From positions 620,001-684,000 of the forward strand of contig NZ_CP020778.1 in assembly GCF_002101295.1 (NCBI RefSeq): a stretch of 64,000 nt of DNA, written 5' to 3'. The stretch comes from Candidatus Pelagibacter sp. RS40 (GTDB lineage: Bacteria; Pseudomonadota; Alphaproteobacteria; Pelagibacterales; Pelagibacteraceae). This document shows, one piece after another, positions 1-7,732 of this stretch. How positions within the stretch are numbered: the stretch's first letter is position 1; each line of letters begins with the position of its first letter. The notes below the pieces were generated by a model. That model was not told the origin of the DNA and did no database searches. It worked only from the letters and a program-made list of their open reading frames with translations. Made by a program: the position numbers and the translations under genes.

Positions 1-2
1 CA

Positions 3-32
3 ACAGAAGTTAACTTAACTTTTGCATTCTAA
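3..32 (+). CDS. possible 3' end of an upstream outer-membrane barrel gene (partial)
   Basis: One plus-strand frame reads TEVNLTFAF followed by TAA. Alternating hydrophobic residues ending in phenylalanine are typical of the last strand of outer-membrane beta-barrels. A strong plus-strand terminator 20 bases further on shows that some plus-strand gene ends here. Nine residues are not enough to identify a family; another frame also gives a short open end (QQKLT then stop), so this is a guess. Confidence 0.3.
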   Translation, partial: TEVNLTFAF

Positions 33-52
33 TTATTTTATATAATTATATT

Positions 53-83
53 AAAGGCCCCTTTTTAAGGGGCCTTTTTTTTT
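53..83 (+). terminator. Rho-independent terminator
   Basis: A perfect 11-bp stem (AAAGGCCCCTT at 53-63 with its complement at 67-77) with a 3-base loop is followed by a T-run. It ends the gene entering from the left and sits 10 bases beyond the stop codon of the converging thiE-like gene, so it may also serve that gene. Confidence 0.9.
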
Positions 84-92
84 GCTCTAAAT

Positions 93-617
93 TTAATTGA
101 AATAACTAATTCCAGCGAAACCAGCACAATTAGTTAATCTAAGTATTTTAAGATTATGTCTATTAATACCCCCAAGAGCAATAATATTGATATCAGTTAA
201 TTTTCCTAAATTTATAAATTTATAAAGACCAAGGTAATTTTTATTTTTCTTAAATACCGACGAAATAAAAATTGGACTAACTTTTTGTTTTTCTTTCAAC
301 CGTATTTCTTTAATATTGTGAGCAGAGCCTAAAATCTTGAAATTTTTTTTTAATTTGTAATTTAAATGTCTTAAACTTTTGTTAAAAGCGGGGATGTAAG
401 CCCCATCAAAACCTAGTTTAATAGCAAGTTGAATATTATTGGATAAATAAAGTTTTATCCCTTTTCTCTTGCAGAATGTCCTCATCTTCAAAAGTTCAGT
501 AATTTTAGGCATTTTCTCGTAATTTCTATATATTACATCTGTATTTGAGTTTAAATTTTTAAGTTCTGTAGTATTAAAGTTTTTTATAAAGTAATATTTT
601 TTTTTTAATCTATGCAT
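93..617 (-). CDS. thiamine-phosphate synthase / TenI-like protein
   Basis: This 174-residue protein resembles the ThiE/TenI TIM-barrel family, which joins HMP-pyrophosphate and thiazole phosphate to make thiamine phosphate. The clearest signature is the C-terminal phosphate-binding loop IIALGGINRHNLKIL...AGFAGISYF near residues 146-173, plus an N-terminal half reading DGAYIPAF where ThiE usually has DGvHLG. It is shorter than typical ThiE (about 210 residues) and the N-terminal YLITD strand is not recognisable, so it may be a diverged ThiE or a TenI-type relative. I choose the ATG at 617 over a TTG at 620. That ATG overlaps the divergent yggS start inside the hexamer ATGCAT. Confidence 0.7.
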   Translation of the reverse strand: MHRLKKKYYFIKNFNTTELKNLNSNTDVIYRNYEKMPKITELLKMRTFCKRKGIKLYLSNNIQLAIKLGFDGAYIPAFNKSLRHLNYKLKKNFKILGSAHNIKEIRLKEKQKVSPIFISSVFKKNKNYLGLYKFINLGKLTDINIIALGGINRHNLKILRLTNCAGFAGISYFN

Positions 618-1280
618 CAATCAATAATAAATTTTACAAACATACAGAATTCAATAAAAGAAAATCAAGAGAAAACAAACAATAAAAATAATATTAAAAT
701 TATTGCTGTTTCAAAAACATTTGAAATTAGTCATATAAATCCCTTGGTCGAATACGGTCATACAGATTTTGGAGAAAACAAGGTTCAAGAAGCAATTGAA
801 AAATGGTCTGACATAAAACTTAAAAATCAAAACTTATCACTTCATTTAGTTGGAAGACTGCAATCAAATAAGACAAAATTAGCTTTAAAAATTTTTGATT
901 ACATTCACTCACTTGATAATGAAAAACTTGCCAATAAAATTTCTGAGGAGCAAAAAAAAATAGATAAAAAACCTAAATTGTTTATTCAAGTAAATGTTGG
1001 AAACGAGGATCAAAAAAGTGGTGTAAATCCTAACAAGTTAAAATCATTCTACAAATATTGCATAAATAAAAATTTAGATGTCATTGGAACCATGTGTTTA
1101 CCACCCATTTCAGAAGACCCTGAGAAATACTTTATGAGGATGAATTATTTAAATAAAGATTTAGGCTTAAATGAACTCAGCATGGGTATGTCGGCTGATT
1201 TTATTTCTGCAATCGATAACAATGCTACTTTTATCAGAGTAGGTTCTAAAATATTTGGTGAAAGAAAAAAGAAATTTTAA
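612..1280 (+). CDS. yggS: YggS/PLPBP-family pyridoxal phosphate-binding protein
   Basis: A 222-residue single-domain PLP-binding barrel of the YggS/PROSC family, which buffers pyridoxal phosphate and influences amino-acid homeostasis; no catalytic reaction is established for the family. Visible hallmarks are the PLP lysine in IIAVSKTFE (K35), FGENKVQEA near 54-62, HLVGRLQSNK near 78-87, the MGMSADF loop near 191-197 and the C-terminal RVGSKIFGER. Length is normal. The ATG start gives the expected N-terminus and overlaps the divergent gene, so its promoter must lie in that gene's coding DNA. The TPR-sulfotransferase gene follows 3 bases after its stop. Confidence 0.93.
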   Translation: MHQSIINFTNIQNSIKENQEKTNNKNNIKIIAVSKTFEISHINPLVEYGHTDFGENKVQEAIEKWSDIKLKNQNLSLHLVGRLQSNKTKLALKIFDYIHSLDNEKLANKISEEQKKIDKKPKLFIQVNVGNEDQKSGVNPNKLKSFYKYCINKNLDVIGTMCLPPISEDPEKYFMRMNYLNKDLGLNELSMGMSADFISAIDNNATFIRVGSKIFGERKKKF

Positions 1281-1283
1281 GTA

Positions 1284-2996
1284 ATGAAAAATAATAACGA
1301 TTTGCGAGAAAATTTAGATTTCGCAAATAAATTTTTTAGAAATAAAAATTTTGTTAAAGCAGAAAAATTATATAAAAAAATAATAAAGAAATTTCCTAAT
1401 AACTTTGATGCTAATTATTTTATGGCCTCAATCAAAGCACAAAATAATAGTTTCAATGAAGCTAAAGATTACATGGAGAAAGCTAATTCCATAAATCCAA
1501 ATCTTCCAGAGTTAAATAATAATCTAGGTTTAGTATATTTAAACTTAAATGAAATAGAAAAAGCTATAAAATATTTTAAAAAAGCAATTAGTCTAAATAA
1601 AAATTATCTACTCGCTTATACTAATCTTGGTATGGCTTATGTTAATCAAAAAAAAGTTTTGGAAGCAAAAGAAAATTATCTTAAAGCGCTTGAAATTGAT
1701 CCGGATAATCTTCTCGCAAACTATAATTTTGCTAATCTATTGAAAAGATTAGGGGACCATGAAAATTCTGAAAATTTTTATAAAAAAGCAATAGAGATTG
1801 ATCCAAATTATCTACCTTCTTATAATAATGTTATGGATTTGTATGATAAATCAAATCAAAATGAAAAACTTAAGGATCTAATAAATACTGCAGAAAAAAT
1901 ATTTTTAAATGATCAAGTAATCAAATCATTTAAAGCAAAGCTGTTTTATAAAAATAAAAGTTATAAAGAGGTAATAAGTCTATTAGAAAATACAGAATTT
2001 TTACCAGAGCAAATCGTTCAAAAACAGGCTAGCTATGAAGTCTTAGCTAAAAGCTACGATAAAGTGGGCGACTATGGCCGAGCTTTTAAACTTTTTCAGA
2101 TGTTGAATGACATCATGGATCAAGGTAAAGACCAAACAGTCGACAAAAAAATACATATTAAAACTACAAAAGATAGACTAAATTTTTTTAGTAATCCAAA
2201 AATTTCCACTTGGGACCCTCCCAAAATCTTAGATGATAGGAGAGATCCATATTTTTTAATAGGTTTCCCGAGATCTGGTACAACTTTGTTAGATACAATT
2301 TTAAGAAGTCACCCGTCTATTGAGGTTTTAGAAGAAATACCAATAATAAATAGATTTATAGATCATCTTTATATAAATAAAGGTTACACCCTTGAAAATT
2401 TAGAAAATACCGATCCAAAATTAATAAAAGAAATGAGGGATTACTATTTTAATCAAATTGAAAGCTATAAGAAAAATAAAAATAAAAAAATCACTATAGA
2501 TAAAATGCCACTTAATATTGTACATGTGGGTGAGATTTTAAGATTTTTTCCAAATGCTAAATTTATATTAGCTTTAAGACATCCATATGACTGTGTTTTG
2601 AGCTGTTTCATGCAAAATTTTATGCTCAATCATGCTATGGCTAACTTCCTAAATTTAGATGACACGTTAAAATTATATGATCTTACTATGTCATTGTGGA
2701 AAAAATATACCAATGTTTTTATAATTGATCATCATTTAATAAGATATGAAGATGTGGTCTCTAACTTTAAAAAAACAATTGGAGATCTTTTGAAATTTTT
2801 AAACGTTAAGTGGTCTGATAATGTAATAGAATTTTATAAAACTGCTGAAAAAAGAGGAATAATTAACACTCCAAGTTATAACCAAGTTAGCCAACCTATT
2901 TATTCTAATTCTATGTATAGATGGAAAAATTATGAAAAAGAGTTTGCAAAATCAAATATTTCGTTGGAAAATTGGATCAAGGAATTTAATTACTAA
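1284..2996 (+). CDS. TPR-repeat sulfotransferase
   Basis: A 570-residue two-part protein. Residues about 1-260 are tandem tetratricopeptide repeats (recurring patterns such as LNNNLGLVYLNLNEIEKAIKYFKKAI), a protein-interaction scaffold. Residues about 320-540 are a PAPS-dependent sulfotransferase domain: the 5'-phosphosulfate loop FLIGFPRSGTTLLDTIL starts near residue 321 and the 3'-phosphate site ALRHPYDCVLSC lies near 430. No signal peptide is visible, so it is probably cytoplasmic. This architecture is widespread in marine alphaproteobacteria, but the acceptor (glycan, lipid or protein tyrosine) is not determinable here. It starts 3 bases after yggS and is likely cotranscribed with it. Confidence 0.88.
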   Translation: MKNNNDLRENLDFANKFFRNKNFVKAEKLYKKIIKKFPNNFDANYFMASIKAQNNSFNEAKDYMEKANSINPNLPELNNNLGLVYLNLNEIEKAIKYFKKAISLNKNYLLAYTNLGMAYVNQKKVLEAKENYLKALEIDPDNLLANYNFANLLKRLGDHENSENFYKKAIEIDPNYLPSYNNVMDLYDKSNQNEKLKDLINTAEKIFLNDQVIKSFKAKLFYKNKSYKEVISLLENTEFLPEQIVQKQASYEVLAKSYDKVGDYGRAFKLFQMLNDIMDQGKDQTVDKKIHIKTTKDRLNFFSNPKISTWDPPKILDDRRDPYFLIGFPRSGTTLLDTILRSHPSIEVLEEIPIINRFIDHLYINKGYTLENLENTDPKLIKEMRDYYFNQIESYKKNKNKKITIDKMPLNIVHVGEILRFFPNAKFILALRHPYDCVLSCFMQNFMLNHAMANFLNLDDTLKLYDLTMSLWKKYTNVFIIDHHLIRYEDVVSNFKKTIGDLLKFLNVKWSDNVIEFYKTAEKRGIINTPSYNQVSQPIYSNSMYRWKNYEKEFAKSNISLENWIKEFNY

Positions 2997-3002
2997 ATAA
3001 AT

Positions 3003-3494
3003 TTATTTTAATATTCTTATTTTTGTTTTTTTATTAACTAGCTTTATTAAAATTAAAAAATCTTTTTTTGATAAAGCAATACACCCTGCGGTAGGCTGAT
3101 AATTTTTCGTTAAGTGAATAAAAATTGCACTCCCTTTTTTAGGTATAGCTTTATAATTATATTTAATTGGTAAAAGAAAGTCATACTTATAGTCTTTTCT
3201 AAATAATTTTTCATAGCCTATCTTTTTATTTATTTTGATTAATTTATTATATTTTTTGTGGTTAACATCATTACACCAGGCCATATTTTTATTGATTTTA
3301 TGAGTCTTTAGGCTTGTAAATGGCTTTTTAAATCTGTCAGCTCTATAGTAGAGATCTCCCAAACCAAATATTCCAATTGGAGTTTTTTTATCACCCTCAA
3401 TTTTTTTTTTTGAGAAATTATTTTTTCCAATACAACATCTAAACTTAAAATCTTTAAATAAAAGAGTATGTTTATTTTTGACAATAATTGTCAT
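3003..3494 (-). CDS. YkuD-fold L,D-transpeptidase-like protein
   Basis: A 163-residue protein with the YkuD catalytic pattern: H127 in IFIHLTK and nucleophile candidate C138 in TAGCIAL. YkuD enzymes form 3-3 peptidoglycan cross-links or attach lipoproteins. Two features are unusual: no hydrophobic signal sequence is present, and the Arg that normally follows the cysteine (SxGCxR) is alanine. Early PIGIFGLGDLYY matches the TPxG(x)F strand of the fold. It diverges from the winged-helix gene, and its start codon sits at the end of a perfect 15-base palindrome. Fold assignment is firm; enzymatic activity is uncertain. Confidence 0.8.
   Translation of the reverse strand: MTIIVKNKHTLLFKDFKFRCCIGKNNFSKKKIEGDKKTPIGIFGLGDLYYRADRFKKPFTSLKTHKINKNMAWCNDVNHKKYNKLIKINKKIGYEKLFRKDYKYDFLLPIKYNYKAIPKKGSAIFIHLTKNYQPTAGCIALSKKDFLILIKLVNKKTKIRILK
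3479..3493. promoter_or_regulatory. perfect palindrome between divergent genes, candidate operator
   Basis: TGACAAT-A-ATTGTCA is a perfect 7+7 inverted repeat with one central base. It overlaps the start codon of the minus-strand YkuD gene and lies 17 bases before the ATG of the plus-strand winged-helix gene. The right-facing sequence also contains TTGACA (3478-3483), a consensus -35 box. Position and symmetry suit a dimeric regulator, perhaps the adjacent winged-helix protein acting on itself. Confidence 0.5.
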
Positions 3495-3510
3495 AGATTC
3501 ACTATATACT

Positions 3511-4086
3511 ATGACAAAAAAATTAATAATTTTTAGATACAGAGAACTATTTAATATACTTGAAGAAATTAAGGAAAATTTTGAATTTAAATTAGAATTT
3601 TATGAGAACGAGAGAGAATTAGAAAATTTGGAAAATGATAATTTGAGTGATTACTTAGTGATTACTAAAAAAAAATTATCAAATTTAAAAAAGCAGATTA
3701 TAATTGATAAATCTCCAATTAATATTAATGATCTTATTCAAATTTTAAATATCAATTTTTTAAAGTCAAAATTTATAGAACAATCTAAAATTGATTTAGG
3801 AAGATATAATTTAGATCTTAATTCAAGGATATTAAATCAAAATGAAAAGGAACTTGAGCTAACAGAAAAAGAGAGCTCTATCTTAATTTTTTTAAAACAG
3901 TCTGAAGATCCAGTGAAAATTGATCAGCTTCAAGAAAAGGTTTGGGGATATAACTCTGAACTCGAAACCCATACAGTTGAAACTCACGTATATCGTCTTA
4001 GAAAGAAAATAAACGATAAATTCTACGATAATGAATTTATTATAAGTGATAAAAAGGGATATTTTTTAAATGAAAAAAAAAAATAG
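3511..4086 (+). CDS. OmpR/PhoB-type winged-helix transcriptional regulator with degenerate receiver
   Basis: The C-terminal half (about residues 100-188) is a clear OmpR/PhoB winged helix: LELTEKESSILIFLKQ, then VWGYNSELETHTVETHVYRLRKKI and the wing DKKGYFL. The N-terminal about 85 residues occupy the place of a receiver domain but lack a recognisable phospho-acceptor aspartate triad, suggesting an orphan regulator controlled without a sensor kinase. I take the ATG at 3511; an upstream TTG frame merely reads through the palindrome. It diverges from the YkuD gene, and its end overlaps the arfA-like gene by 17 bases. Targets are unknown. Confidence 0.82.
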   Translation: MTKKLIIFRYRELFNILEEIKENFEFKLEFYENERELENLENDNLSDYLVITKKKLSNLKKQIIIDKSPININDLIQILNINFLKSKFIEQSKIDLGRYNLDLNSRILNQNEKELELTEKESSILIFLKQSEDPVKIDQLQEKVWGYNSELETHTVETHVYRLRKKINDKFYDNEFIISDKKGYFLNEKKK

Positions 4087-4174
4087 TGTGGCTAAAGAAC
4101 TTTTTTCTAAAAAGTACAAGCCAAGGGTTGTTAAACCAAAAAAAGGTAAAGGCAGTTTTAAAAGAAAAAAATAA
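4070..4174 (+). CDS. arfA: ArfA-like alternative ribosome-rescue factor (34 aa)
   Basis: A 34-residue basic protein whose second half, RVVKPKKGKGSFKRKK, matches the core of ArfA (RVEKNKKGKGSYMRKG in E. coli), preceded by an alignable NSVAKELFSKKYKP helix. ArfA enters the empty mRNA channel of stalled ribosomes and recruits release factor 2 when trans-translation fails. The gene overlaps the end of the winged-helix gene by 17 bases, has an AAGGGA ribosome-binding site about 11 bases upstream, and ends 3 bases before the converging kinase gene. It stops naturally right after the conserved core, where E. coli arfA needs mRNA cleavage to give a truncated product. Recognition is by motif memory, not by a search. 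Confidence 0.82.
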   Translation: MKKKNSVAKELFSKKYKPRVVKPKKGKGSFKRKK

Positions 4175-4177
4175 TAT

Positions 4178-5107
4178 TTAAAGTCTTGCACCTATTTGTT
4201 GAATAACTTTCGACGACATTTCTGTGCCTTTTTCTAAGCTATCTTTCAATGACATATTATTTACATGTCCATGCAAAAAACCTCCTGCGAAAAGATCTCC
4301 AGCACCAGTTAAATCAACAATTTTTAAACCTTCTTTTATACCACACTCAACAACTTCATCTCCATTAACCGCTACAGCACCCTTTTCGCCTCTTGTTACA
4401 ACAACTGTTTTACTGAGTGATTTGGAAAATGTTATTACATCATCAAAATTTTTTGCATCGATAAGCGACATTATTTCTTGCTCATTGGCAAAGGTAATAT
4501 CTAGTTTATTTTTAACCAATTCTAAAAAGTGTGGTTTGTGTCTATCAACACAAAACTGATCAGATAAAGACATTGCCACTTTGTTTGCACTTTGAATTGC
4601 TTTTTCAAATGCCTTTTTAGGATCCCCTTCATCCCAGAGATATCCCTCTAAAAGAATAATCTGAGTTTTTTTAACTGCCTCTGAACTTACATCATTCTCA
4701 TTTATTTTCCCTGCTGTTCCTAAAAATGTGCACATTGTTCTTTCAGAGTCTGGTGTCACTAAAATTAAACACGTTCCTGTAGGCAGTGCCTCCTTTTTCT
4801 TGTCATAAAAATATTTAACGTTTTCTTGTTTTAAACCCTCTTCGTATTTTTCACCCAATTTATCATCACTTACTTTTCCAATAAATCCTACTTCATTCCC
4901 AAGTTGTGATAGACCAACAATAGAATTAGCAACAGAGCCGCCTGAGACAGTTTTTTCTATTTTAAGATTTTTTAATAAACTTTGAAATTCACTCTCATCA
5001 AAAATTAACTTCATTGTACTTTTTGTTAACCCATTTTTTGAAATAAAATCTTCATCAACTTTGCAAATTACATCTACAATTGCGTTTCCAATTCCTAATA
5101 TTTTCAT
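4178..5107 (-). CDS. PfkB-family carbohydrate/nucleoside kinase, adenosine kinase-like
   Basis: A 309-residue ribokinase-superfamily kinase. The N-terminal MKILGIGNAIVDVICKVDEDF and glycine pair TVSGGSVANS (near 53-62) are typical of the adenosine kinase-like branch common in alphaproteobacteria. The PfkB signature DLTGAGDLFAGGFLHG (about 265-280) carries the catalytic base D271 and the anion hole GAGD. It would phosphorylate adenosine or a related sugar-containing substrate with ATP. The gene follows nth by 2 bases on the minus strand, so it may be the last gene of a dapB-nth-kinase unit. The precise substrate cannot be settled from sequence. Confidence 0.85.
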   Translation of the reverse strand: MKILGIGNAIVDVICKVDEDFISKNGLTKSTMKLIFDESEFQSLLKNLKIEKTVSGGSVANSIVGLSQLGNEVGFIGKVSDDKLGEKYEEGLKQENVKYFYDKKKEALPTGTCLILVTPDSERTMCTFLGTAGKINENDVSSEAVKKTQIILLEGYLWDEGDPKKAFEKAIQSANKVAMSLSDQFCVDRHKPHFLELVKNKLDITFANEQEIMSLIDAKNFDDVITFSKSLSKTVVVTRGEKGAVAVNGDEVVECGIKEGLKIVDLTGAGDLFAGGFLHGHVNNMSLKDSLEKGTEMSSKVIQQIGARL

Positions 5108-5109
5108 TT

Positions 5110-5763
5110 TTATGCTTTCTTTGTTTTAAGAGGTTTTTTTCTTTTAGGATAACAAGTGGTACAAATTTTACAAGCAATTCCATAACATTCTCTTGCTTTG
5201 CAGTACTCTCGTCCGTAATAAATTATTTGAAGGTGCAATTTATTCCAATATTTCTTTGGGAATAATCTTTTAAGGTCTTTTTCAGTTTGTACTACATTTT
5301 TTCCATTTGTAAGTCCCCATCTTTGAGCCAATCTATGAATATGAGTATCTATAGGAAAAGCAGGAAATCCAAATCCTTGTGACATGACTACACTTGCAGT
5401 TTTATGTCCAACACCAGGTAATTTTTCTAAATCTTCAAAGGTTTTTGGGACCTTTCCATTATAATTTTCTACTAACATTTTTGACAAAATATAAATACTT
5501 TTTGCTTTAACTCTAAAAATTCCAATTTTTTTTATAAGTTTTTCTATTTTTTTTCTACCAAGTTTAACAAAATGTTCTGGTCTATAATACTTTGGATAAA
5601 TATTTTTAGTCACATTATTTACATTTTTGTCAGTACACTGAGCTGACAAAAGGACAGAGATTAAAAGTGTAAAAATATTTTTGTGTTTTAATGGAATTGG
5701 TGTTTTAGGATAAAATTTATTAAGTTCTTTTAAAACTATTTTAGCCCTTTGGACTTCATTCAT
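5110..5763 (-). CDS. nth: endonuclease III (DNA glycosylase/AP lyase)
   Basis: A 217-residue base-excision repair enzyme that removes oxidised pyrimidines and nicks AP sites. The helix-hairpin-helix LEKLPGVGHKTASVV (about 112-126) contains the catalytic lysine K121, and the aspartate is D139 in FPIDTHIHR. The C-terminal cysteine region is unusual: cysteines at 188, 193, 198, 201 and 204, instead of the canonical C-X6-C-X2-C-X5-C of the 4Fe-4S cluster. Five cysteines could still bind a cluster. Its start overlaps the dapB stop by one base (TAATG), indicating translational coupling. Confidence 0.93.
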   Translation of the reverse strand: MNEVQRAKIVLKELNKFYPKTPIPLKHKNIFTLLISVLLSAQCTDKNVNNVTKNIYPKYYRPEHFVKLGRKKIEKLIKKIGIFRVKAKSIYILSKMLVENYNGKVPKTFEDLEKLPGVGHKTASVVMSQGFGFPAFPIDTHIHRLAQRWGLTNGKNVVQTEKDLKRLFPKKYWNKLHLQIIYYGREYCKARECYGIACKICTTCYPKRKKPLKTKKA

Positions 5764-6539
5764 TATTCAAAATTTAATACATCTCTCATTGAATAAAGAC
5801 CTGGTTTTTTTGATTTTAGCCACTTTGCAGCTGTGATTGCTCCCTCTGAATAAAGAGCTCTATCAAAAGCTTCATGGTTTAGCGTGATTATCTCTTTACC
5901 ACTAGAAAACTTAACTTCGTGTTCTCCGATAATTTCACCTTTCCTAATTGAATTAAAATTTATCTTTTTGCTGTATGGAAATATTTTCTTATTTAGAAAT
6001 TTTTTCCCAAGTAATTTATAAAAATCTTTATTTTTACCAAAAGCTATACCTTTACCAAGCATTAAAGCAGTACCTGATGGAAAATCTTTTTTATGTTTGT
6101 GATGAACTTCAAAAACCTTACTTAAATATCTATCCCCAAGTGCTCTTGATGCTATTTCAGTTAAATACATCAAAAGATTTATTCCAAGACTCATATTACC
6201 TGCTTTTAAAATAGGAATTTTTTTTGAAATTTTTTTAATCTTATCCTCTTCAGTCTTAGTAAAACCAGTGGTTCCAATAACAACTCTTTTCTTTAATTTT
6301 GAAGCTATGTTTAAAATCTCAAAGGTGCATCTGGGCACTGTAAAATCTATTATTACGTCTGTTTTTTTAAACACATTGTCGTTGTTTAATTGTGGTTTAA
6401 TTCCACCTATCTTTTTTTTTATTAATTTATTTTCAGTCAAACCAACAAGTTTTATAGCTCTATCAGTTTTTATGGATTTTACTAGTTGTTGGCCCATTCT
6501 CCCCATACACCCAGTTATTACTAAATTTATTTTTTTCAT
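5763..6539 (-). CDS. dapB: 4-hydroxy-tetrahydrodipicolinate reductase
   Basis: A 258-residue NAD(P)H-dependent reductase of the diaminopimelate/lysine pathway. The Rossmann loop GCMGRMGQQLVKS is at about 9-21, VVIGTTGFTK near 90, and the catalytic/substrate motif EVHHKHKKDFPSGTA near 143-157, with the conserved His pair, K and SGTA loop. Length is normal. lysA, the last step of the pathway, lies about 44 kb away in this window. It is the likely first gene of the dapB-nth-kinase run and lies 37 bases downstream of the dnaJ stop on the same strand. Confidence 0.95.
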   Translation of the reverse strand: MKKINLVITGCMGRMGQQLVKSIKTDRAIKLVGLTENKLIKKKIGGIKPQLNNDNVFKKTDVIIDFTVPRCTFEILNIASKLKKRVVIGTTGFTKTEEDKIKKISKKIPILKAGNMSLGINLLMYLTEIASRALGDRYLSKVFEVHHKHKKDFPSGTALMLGKGIAFGKNKDFYKLLGKKFLNKKIFPYSKKINFNSIRKGEIIGEHEVKFSSGKEIITLNHEAFDRALYSEGAITAAKWLKSKKPGLYSMRDVLNFE

Positions 6540-6576
6540 TTAAAAATTTAAAGTTAACTTAGATTAGCATTAACCT

Positions 6577-7704
6577 TTAGTTTTGCCAGAAACTTTTGGC
6601 TTTTTGAAAGAATTTTTTAATACTTGGGTTTGATTTCTCGTTTTCAATTTCTCTAAATTTTTCTAGTAGTTCTTTTTGCTCTTTATTTAATGAAACAGGT
6701 ACTTCAGTATTTACTTGTACATAAAGATCACCATAATCCCCACCTCTCATGTAAGGCATCCCTTTTGCTCTTAATCTAAACTGTTTTCCACTCTGTGTTC
6801 CTGCTGGGATTTTAATTTTTGCTTTCCCTCCATCAATAGTTGGTATTTCAATAGAGGTACCTAAAGCTGCATCAGCGATAGAAATTGGACACTCGAAAAA
6901 TAAATTTTCATCTGATCTCTTAAATAATTCATGAGAATGAACATTAATAAATAGATATAAGTCTCCATTACTTCCACCTCTAGATCCTGCTTCGCCTTTA
7001 CCAGATAATCTAATTCTTGTACCATCATCAACACCTTTTGGAATTGTAACTGATAGTCTTTTTGATGCTTGTTTTTTTCCTTGTCCACCACAACTTCCAC
7101 ATGGATGAGTTATCATCTCACCAGAGCCAGAGCACTGTGGACAGGTTTGTTGCACAGTAAAAAATCCCTGACTAGATCTTACTTGTCCATGACCCCCACA
7201 CATATTACACGCACCAGGGTTATGACCTGGTTTAGAGCCTGAACCACTACAAGTGTCACATTTTTCTGTTGTTGAAAACTTAATGTCTTGTTTTTTTCCA
7301 GAAAAAGCCTCTTCTAAAGTTACGGATAAATCATATCTTAAGTCAGAACCTCTGTTATTAGATCTTCTTGATCTTCTTCCACCTCCTCCAAAACCTTCAC
7401 CAAAAAAGTCCTCAAAGATGTCTGAAAAAGAGCCAGAAAAGTCAAAGTTTCCAAAACCACCTCTGCCTCCACCGCCATTTTCAAAAGCCGCATGTCCGAA
7501 ATTATCATAATTCTGCTTCCTCTCAGAATTCGATAAAACGTGGTAAGCCTCTGATGCCTCCTTAAACTTTTCCTCAGCTGCTTTATCGCCTTTATTTTTG
7601 TCTGGATGAAATTTGACTGCTAATTTTCTGTAAGCTGATTTAATTTGATCAGCTGAAGCACCTTTATTAACTCCCAAGACGTCATAATAATCTCTCTTTG
7701 CCAT
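6577..7704 (-). CDS. dnaJ: chaperone DnaJ
   Basis: A 375-residue type I Hsp40 co-chaperone that delivers clients to DnaK and stimulates its ATPase. The J-domain with HPD (KFHPDKNKGD) is at about 5-70, a Gly/Phe-rich linker at about 75-115, then four zinc-finger repeats (CDTCSGSG, CNMCGGHG, CPQCSGSG, CGSCGGQG), followed by the two C-terminal beta domains. It lies 28 bases after dnaK and is presumably in the same heat-shock transcript. Confidence 0.98.
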   Translation of the reverse strand: MAKRDYYDVLGVNKGASADQIKSAYRKLAVKFHPDKNKGDKAAEEKFKEASEAYHVLSNSERKQNYDNFGHAAFENGGGGRGGFGNFDFSGSFSDIFEDFFGEGFGGGGRRSRRSNNRGSDLRYDLSVTLEEAFSGKKQDIKFSTTEKCDTCSGSGSKPGHNPGACNMCGGHGQVRSSQGFFTVQQTCPQCSGSGEMITHPCGSCGGQGKKQASKRLSVTIPKGVDDGTRIRLSGKGEAGSRGGSNGDLYLFINVHSHELFKRSDENLFFECPISIADAALGTSIEIPTIDGGKAKIKIPAGTQSGKQFRLRAKGMPYMRGGDYGDLYVQVNTEVPVSLNKEQKELLEKFREIENEKSNPSIKKFFQKAKSFWQN

Positions 7705-7732
7705 AACAGGTTATAGACAAATAGTTGTTAGT

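Noticed and set aside
4224..4559. Plus-strand open frame opposite the PfkB kinase gene
   Set aside because: It is the antisense shadow of a well-supported kinase gene, with Ser/Thr/Pro-rich low-information sequence and no family features.
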